From: Serripes groenlandicus
Lineage: Eukaryota; Mollusca; Bivalvia; Cardiida; Cardiidae
Reading direction: 5' to 3'
Length of the DNA: 64,000 nt
Assembly: GCA_031761405.1 (NCBI GenBank)
Contig: JASEVX010000010.1
Coordinates: 11,659,933 to 11,723,932 of the forward strand
The number at the start of each line of letters is the position of its first letter. Positions within the stretch are counted from its first letter, which is position 1. The notes under the pieces were generated by a model, which was not told where the DNA came from, searched no databases, and saw only the letters and a program-made list of their open reading frames with translations. Positions 57,572 to 64,000 of this stretch are shown piece after piece. A program made the translations under genes and the position numbers.

Positions 57572-59592
57572 TTATTCGGGCTCGCAACCTTTGAAGTACA
57601 TTATGACATAATCAGATGTCGTGTAGGCTAACTGACCAATTCCGAATTGAGTCGCTACAGTTAAGCCGGTGGCTCCTGCACCCTGTAGTCCTGCAAACCA
57701 TCCACCTGCCACCGTTGCTGGGCCCTGAAAAGAGAAGTTAATGCATTCTATTGTTCTAGTATGTGCATGATATACAAGACATTATATATATATATATGTG
57801 TGTGGGTGCTCACTGTTTTAACCATTGTGAATTAAGGGGAAAATGCTCAAAAATACTAATTTTTCTTCTGCTTTTTTCACAAATTGGTCTAAATTGTATA
57901 AAGAGTATTGGCCTCTACTGTGTCGGTCTTGAAGCGATTTATATTGTTCGTTGCCATGATTTCCTAGTTGATAAGTGCTTTAAAGCTTATTATCTCGAAA
58001 TCATCTCCTTACGAACCGCCTCGGCAAAATGGAAGAATGTATTCACTTGCTGCGATATGTGAAGACGTATGTGACATTATACCGATACAGCGAAAGTAAT
58101 CGAACTTCCGTCCCAATAATACAAGAAACGAATGTGATCTTATACAGTAGGACTTCATATATCTAATTAAACAGCATATTATATGTATAGCCGTTCATAT
58201 ACCCTCATTGAATGCCTAAACAGTCATGACTTGCGCATATTTGTCTAATGTAGAAATAATGTAAATAAAGCAATGTATTAACATTTCGTGTTCCAGTAAT
58301 CATTAGTTGTCAGAAATAAAATAAATAAAACGCCTTGATTGTGAACTCTCGAAGTTGTCGTCGTTGACAGGAGGGAACACCTGTCACGCTGTGTATTACT
58401 GCTTTATCACAGGTATGCTCTAAAGTATCTCACCTGAAACCAGGCAGCAAGTGACCCTACTGCAACGCCTGCCGCACCAAAACCTGCGGCTGCCAAAGCA
58501 TAAGGAGCAGCCATCGCCGCCGCAACGCCAGCTCCTACTTTTACAAGTGTACTACCTGATACGATTGAAGGTGCTGAAAAACAAAGTTCTGTAAGTGATA
58601 TCAATAGATAAAATAGAAAACGGTGAACCTGTACGATATGTACTGTATTATATGATTGACGGAAGTTTAACGAAACAATAACAATGAGCTGTATTGTGAT
58701 AAACTCACTTTGTCGACACAGTATATTTAGTTAACAAACGTCTTTTTGTAGAACTAAATGTTTTCCTTTTTTACATGCACGATTTTTGTTCTTTCTTATT
58801 AGCATTTAAGTATACATGAAATACACATGAAAGCGTTAACGAGTTGTGATACGTAGATAACTGTATTGAGTGTGTGTATTATTGTAGATAGATGTCAAGC
58901 GGTTCAAATTCTAACGTTCTTCCGTTGGGTTGCGTAGCGGAATTTAATTTTCAAAAAATCGTCTGAATAGGTTTATATCAATTACATAAAACCACGAACA
59001 ACCTAAGGTTCCGGTTAAAGAATCGTACGTGCAATTCTAAATGCAATTGACAGTGGTTTGAGAATATCGAGCGTTGTGTGAAATAAAACGTACTCTGTTA
59101 ACATATTTGCATTGTGAAAGACAGTGGTGCAGAGATGAAGCGTCGGCCTCTTGTACTAAAGGTCCCTAGTTCAAATCCCGTGAGGAGGGGATTCTAACTT
59201 CGTAATATTTCCAATCAAACGGCGATAGTACATGTTAAGTATCCAGGAACTAGACATCGAGCGTGATTAATATAAGCTTAAAGCTTTTTTTCTCAACCGA
59301 ATACAAATAAATAAATATAAAAATATTTCTATTCATAAGGATCAAGGTTTTGAATGTTTTACTAATACATAACTGAATATCTTTTGGTTGGATTTACGTT
59401 TGAGTTGCTATTGTTCTACACATTATCAAGGTATTTGTTTACCTTTTTCACAGAAAGGGATCCGTTTGTTATATCTTCCTCCAGAAAGTGGACGGATCAC
59501 GTGGCAGCCGGAAGGTACATATCCATCAGAGCACGTTAAAATGCATCTGTCATTCCCATCCTTTTCATCGACGCGCCAGGATTCCCCATTGT
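57572..59592 (-). pseudogene. Pseudogene 6: IFI6/IFI27-like, exons 2-4 intact, exon 1 missing
   Basis: Exons 59443-59592, 58434-58573 and 57572-57724 (TAA) are open, in phase 1, 1, 0, with good GT-AG sites. They encode the Cys domain (RCILTC, GCHVI, FCEK) and a complete IFI6/IFI27 domain (GAGVAAAMAAPYALAAAGFG, GVAVGSLAAW, AGGWFAGLQGAGATG, FKGCEPE). This is the cleanest copy of the hydrophobic domain in the window. No signal-peptide exon is found between 59593 and the window end, where a LINE-like relic at 60120-61130 occupies the expected intron. It could still be expressed from a distant exon 1 outside the window, so the pseudogene call rests only on the missing start. Confidence 0.75.
59112..59192 (+). 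repeat. tRNA-like sequence in intron 2 of pseudogene 6
   Basis: Paralogue of 23169 and 44354, with AGTGGTGCAGAGATGAAGCG and B-box-like AGTTCAAATCCC. Confidence 0.5.
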
Positions 59593-60119
59593 CTGTAAAC
59601 AATTATCAGATATGCAATTGTTGGAGAATTACCAATCTAAACTATCAATTAGCATTATCAGAAAACTAAAACAATGATGGAGCAAAAAGTATCAACAAAG
59701 TTCAATAATCGTTAAATGATCAAAACTTTATCTTCAGAATAAAACACAGACAGACTAAAGGGTTCAGGTGGAGGTGTTGAGAAATATGTATGTTCCTTCA
59801 TATTCACTGTTTTATGATAAAGATGATATGAAAGGCCTGATTAACTGTAATTATTTATTCAATTGCTTAGATAGTACGGTTAAACGCACATTTTATCTAT
59901 ATATATTCGATTTCACCATTGAAACTGGCCGAAAGAGATGGACAAGAGAGAAACGCACTGATATTAATATAACATACAATTATTTAAAGATCGGAGTACA
60001 GCTATTTCGTCGGGAAACATTAGAAGAATATTACGAGACAGTGTAAAACTATTGCAGAATATAAATGTTAACTTTTTGTTTGATTATTAGTCAATTCTTT
60101 AAAATTGAAACTTCAAATA

Positions 60120-61130
60120 ACTAGAAACTACACATTTCAAGAAAGTGCATATATGGCTAAACATAAGAGAACGAAGACCAGTGATTCGGACTCGAATTCA
60201 GAAAAAGGGGAAACAAAGGAAAAAAGGAGGCTCTGAAGGGAATAATAGCACATTAACAATCAGTGATATTGCTGAAATAGTTACACAGACAGGTAGTATT
60301 TAGTCAGGTAAATACAAATATCATGGAGAAACAACCCCTGGTATACAAGTGTTTCCATCCCAGTGTGGTAAAGCAGATACAAATTATACATCGGAGAATA
60401 ATTCCTGTATTGAAAAAACACAACCACATGAACCGGACCTATCATCCAAGCTGAACCGGGTCTTATTATCAGTTGAATAGCTCAGGAAAATTCAAGATAG
60501 TTTGCGTAGGTCATAAGAGAGTAGAATTGAATGACTGAGATCGGATCTTATGGCGGATATAGACCCTAAATTCAACAGTTTGAAGACGGAGATAAGTAGT
60601 GATCTACATAGAGAAACAAAACGGATAGACAATTTACTGACTAGTGTTCATGATCTATCAGCTCGCATGAACATTTTGAGATGAACAGTAACGTTACGTC
60701 AGGGGTGTGTGCTTGTAATGACCCATTAAATGACCCGAATATTTCGATAATTGCTAGTGGCCTGAGTTACACGGAAGGAGATGCATTATTAAACAAAGCC
60801 AACTCGTTAATTCAAGCTCTTGGTGATGAAGTATCGTGAAATGTTCTGATCACTGGAATTGTTAAGATAGGTTTTGCCACAGAAGCTGAACAAGTGCTAG
60901 TGTTAAGGAACAAATCCTCCCTTCGCAACTCAACAGTTTATGACAAGAGATATCTTAAGCGTGGCAAATCCCATGCTGAGAGACTAAGCAAGTTGAATGT
61001 CAGGACCCTTATAGAAAAACTATCTGCAGGACATATACCTGATAGTTGACTCAAACGGAAGAATCAGGCACAGATTAGCAGCAGCTCAGGACCAAACAAC
61101 ACCAATATATAAGAAGTCATCCGGTCTCAA
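60120..61130 (+). pseudogene. LINE ORF1-like relic
   Basis: A possible start ATG lies at 60153 (MAKHKRTKTSDSDSN), and the frame is broken by several stops. A charged, probably coiled-coil part (ETKRIDNLLTSVHDLSARM) is followed by NISIIASGLSYTEGDALLNK and SSLRNSTVYDKRYLKRGKSH. This order of coiled coil, short RNA-recognition-like part and basic C-terminal part is that of the first open frame of LINE elements. The assignment is by pattern only. It replaces intron 1 and exon 1 of gene 6. Confidence 0.5.
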
Positions 61131-62208
61131 TGTGTGTTCTCGTTTTCTCACATAAATGTATGTGGTTGGACTAATAATAACCAATTAACAATATTTTCCA
61201 AATATGTAAGTGAAATCAGTTGATCAATTCTGTTGATTTTCAACGATATGTCTTTGATAAAAAAAAAGAGTCGTAATGAGTTCACAAGCACTCTGAAGGT
61301 TGTCCAACACGTCCACATGCAAATTATAGCGTGTATTTTATTGATAACCTTGTTAACCTTCAAAGTGGTTTGGTGACGACTGCCGGTATGTAAATATTCG
61401 ATAGCAACCCTTTAAACAGTTTTAAATTGAAAGTCAATCGTGTAAACAGGACGTCAGACGCTAAATTTGTAAATGCAAAAATAATTTCAAATTAGAGGAG
61501 ATTGAACATTTTAGAACACGAAAACCTAAAAAGTTGTAAAATGATTTTAACTCTTTTGAAAAGAAAACTGTGTAAACTGCATGAATCCAAATGATTTTTA
61601 CGAAAGCTGTAACAGTGTTGAAAACGATATATACATGCATAAAAGATCAGGTCGAGTATTGATTGAAAACATTTGATTAGCAGCATAAAGAAATATCTAT
61701 AAGTGTATGGCTTATCTTGTGTATTTTGTAGAATGTATTCACGATCCCGTTTACCTTTACAATGTTCTCAATGTGTTTTAAAAACAGTGACAAACTATTG
61801 CATAATAAACCCGTCAGGAACGTCTAAAATGATCTAGCTAGTCTTTAGTCGTAATCGAGGTAATATACACAAAAGCATTTACAGCAAGTTTGAAGAATAT
61901 TAAATAAGAACTGTTTAGGTTAATCCTTAACCATATATAGACACTTTCTGCACCAGACATCTTTGAAAACATTGTGGCAAAAGGAGAAATTGCTCATCAT
62001 AAGCAATTTCACATTTTCTGACTATGTTTTTAAATTTATATTATGATAACGTCCTTTTTTATGGAGATTTCAGTTTTATAAATATTTTTTCGAAGTCGTC
62101 TGCTGCAGATTTGTTTTATGTGGAAAAGGGTTTAAGAGCGGACAAGGGGAGGGAATGGGGGGGGGGGGGGGGGGGGGGGGGTTGGGGCTTATCGCCAAAT
62201 TTGGGATA
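61131..62208. other. Non-coding, no gene seen
   Basis: AT-rich. The part at 61940-62040 resembles the first 170 bases of the window (GGAGAAATTGCTCA...AGCAATTT), so the array or its flank continues here. Confidence 0.45.
62157..62181. repeat. 25-base poly-G tract
   Basis: An uninterrupted run of G after GGGGAGGGAATGGGG. It has the same length as the run at 27322-27346. Confidence 0.85.
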
Positions 62209-62930
62209 ATTCAAGGGCAATAATACAAAAGTGCATTTGGTGAAATATTTGGTTATCAAAGTTGATCAAACATTATGCACACAGCCATGAATTCAAAAAT
62301 GCCTCCGGCTATTTGGCTGGTAATAGAACTTAGCCCAGAATCATACCCACAAACATGATCAACAATCTATGTGAATATCAGATGGAAATTGTTTGAGTAA
62401 GGGAGCGGACAATGTTAAATTGGCCATTTCATGTAATTCAAGGGTCATAATTCAAAACAGCATTTAACCATTTGGCTACTAAACGGAATTGACCGAGACA
62501 TTGTGTCTACAAACATGTTCAACACATGAGGATCCGATGAAAACTTTTTGATTTAGATAGCGTACACTGTTAATTTTGGCTAATATTTGTTGATCGAAGG
62601 TCAAAATTCAAAGCGTCTTAAGCGATTTGGCTAATTATCAAACTTGACGGAGACACTGTTCACAAGTACTTTTAACAAGTTTGCTGAAGATGGAATGACA
62701 ATTGTCATTCTAAGAGAGCGAACACGGCAAATTTGGACATGTTTTCTTTATCATTTAAAAGCCATAATCCAAAAGCACTATTAGCGATTTGTCTGGTTAT
62801 CAAAATTGGCTTAGACATTATACCCATGAAAATGTTTAACAAGTTATGTGAAAATCGGATGAAACTGTTCGAGAGCGGGGAACATGTGGACACCGCCCGC
62901 AATCCACCAACCGCCGCCCCTCACGGGTGT
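62209..62930. repeat. Interspersed tandem-repeat element, about 160-bp period
   Basis: Four diverged copies beginning at about 62209, 62435, 62593 and 62753, built on TTCAAGGGCCATAATTCAAA, GATTTGGCTGGTTATCAAA and ATGAAACTGTTCGAGAGCGG. It is a common molluscan repeat type. A C-rich CCGCCGCCCC stretch closes it. Confidence 0.65.
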
Positions 62931-63289
62931 TTCCATAATACGGCTTGTTTTAATACAGGCATATACAACTCGCCATTTATATATTTGGTTTATTTAGTTC
63001 AGGGCTGGTACAGCACTGTTGATATAATATCAGTTCTTAGAGAAAATCCTTTGTTCAAAACAAATGTACTCTAGATTGCGGATGCTCTCGCATGAAAGAT
63101 ACTGCCAATATTGTAAAACAAAATATATTGATGATGGTTACTATGTATCTCATTTTGCCATGTCCTTCAAAAATTTATGTTAGAAAGAAATACTTCAAAC
63201 CGTATTTGTGTAAACATCCATGTATATAAAATTATGTTAAAATACTCTAATAAGAAAACAAAACAAGAGGGCCATGATGGCCCTGGATC
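62931..63289. other. Non-coding, no gene seen
   Basis: Between two tandem-repeat elements. It ends with AGAGGGCCATGATGGCCCTG, a short palindrome often found at the start of the following repeat type. Confidence 0.45.
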
Positions 63290-63830
63290 GCTCACCTGAT
63301 TTTGTTTTCACTTTAGCTATATACGCCCCGCCCCCTTGCGGCTATAGTTTCCGACCAATCAACTTAGCTTGAAGGAATCTGATAGAAGGTCACCCTAGGA
63401 ACATTTCTACACAATTATTTGATAATCGGCCTGACACTTTTGGAGGAGAAGATTTTTTAAGTTTTCAACATAGCCATATAAGGCAAATAAGCCCCGCCCC
63501 CTGGCGGCCATGTTTTTTGACAACTCAACATGGCTTGAAGGAATCTGATAGAGGGTCATCCAAGGAACATTGCTACAAAATATTTGAAAATCGGCTTGAC
63601 ACTTTCGGAGGAGAAGATTGTTTAAGCTTTCGCTATAGCCATATAAGGCCAAAAAGCCCCGCCCTCAGGCGGCCAAACTTTTCGACCAATCAACTTAGCT
63701 TGAAGGAATCTGATAGAGGGTCAGCCTAGAAACATGTCTACAAAATTATTTGAAAATCGGCCTGACACTTTTGGAGAAGAAGATTTTTTAAGTTTTCAAC
63801 ATAGCCATATAGCCATGTTATTAAACAATT
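63290..63830. repeat. Tandem repeat of about 165-bp period, three copies
   Basis: Copies of GCTTGAAGGAATCTGATAGA at about 63368, 63534 and 63699, each followed by AAAATCGGCCTGACACTTT and GGAGAAGATTTTTTAAGTTT and preceded by GCCCCGCCC. Open frames here on both strands are repeat artefacts. Confidence 0.75.
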
Positions 63831-64000
63831 GTAATCTGTGTGTATAACAGTGTTACTTATAATCCGGACTACATTAACAATATTGTGGCGAAAGTTGGTG
63901 TAGCCGCCCTTTGTGTTTTAGACCATCCATTTTGGCCAGTTGCTAGGCCCAGTTAATTCAGTTTGGAGGAATCAGCCCAAGGGAGATTATAACATCTACC
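63831..64000. other. Non-coding, no gene seen
   Basis: Short terminal stretch. Nothing recognisable. Confidence 0.4.

Larger units (their letters stand above)
54185..60060. repeat. Paralogous segment 6
   Basis: Sixth array member, closest to segment 4. It breaks at about 60060-60120, where a LINE-like relic replaces the expected intron 1 and exon 1. Confidence 0.6.

Noticed and set aside
59768..60046. 92-codon frame on the plus strand
   Set aside because: Paralogous intron sequence near 23830 and 45010 has stops and indels in this frame.
62024..62209. 61-codon frame with poly-Gly
   Set aside because: It is produced by the poly-G run.

Overview
The window is AT-rich eukaryotic DNA, most likely from a marine mollusc and probably a bivalve. 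The basis is the genes with short introns, a tRNA-headed SINE family ending in CCGTGATAT...GGCGTTAAAC (the molluscan V-SINE type, as far as I can tell by eye), and three families of about 150-165 bp interspersed tandem repeats typical of bivalve genomes. The species cannot be named from the sequence.

The backbone, from about 11 kb to 60 kb, is a tandem array of six diverged paralogous segments. Each carries a four-exon gene on the minus strand. Exon 1 encodes a signal peptide, exon 2 a small Cys-containing domain, and exons 3 and 4 the two halves of a Gly/Ala-rich hydrophobic domain that matches the interferon-inducible IFI6/IFI27 (ISG12) family. Genes 1 (14056-26117), 3 (34833-37751) and 4 (42746-47591) read as intact. 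Genes 2, 5 and 6 are pseudogenes: lost start codon plus stop, missing exons plus frameshift, and missing exon 1. Intron 1 of the copies that keep exon 1 contains interferon-stimulated-response-element-like motifs, and both intact full-length genes (3 and 4) keep two of them. This suggests a virus- or IRF-inducible innate immune cluster evolving by birth and death.

Mobile DNA has heavily colonised the array. At 424-9757 lies a giant foldback-type element: a 9.3 kb inverted repeat built from palindromic 88-bp satellite monomers, a 17-bp minisatellite and a GC-rich centre. It has perfect terminal inverted repeats and a 9-bp target duplication, and the empty site can be seen in paralogous segments elsewhere in the window. 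At 15639-23126 a BEL/Pao LTR retrotransposon (638-bp LTRs with 4 differences, 5-bp duplication) sits antisense in intron 2 of gene 1. Its pol is interrupted by a 5'-truncated SINE and by frameshifts. A 5'-truncated LINE (10059-10948), a LINE ORF1-like relic (60120-61130), about a dozen minus-strand SINE relics, one full-length SINE (12331-12630) and several small hairpin insertions complete the set.

The right edge (62.2-63.8 kb) holds two tandem-repeat relics. No rRNA gene, functional tRNA gene or CRISPR array was seen.
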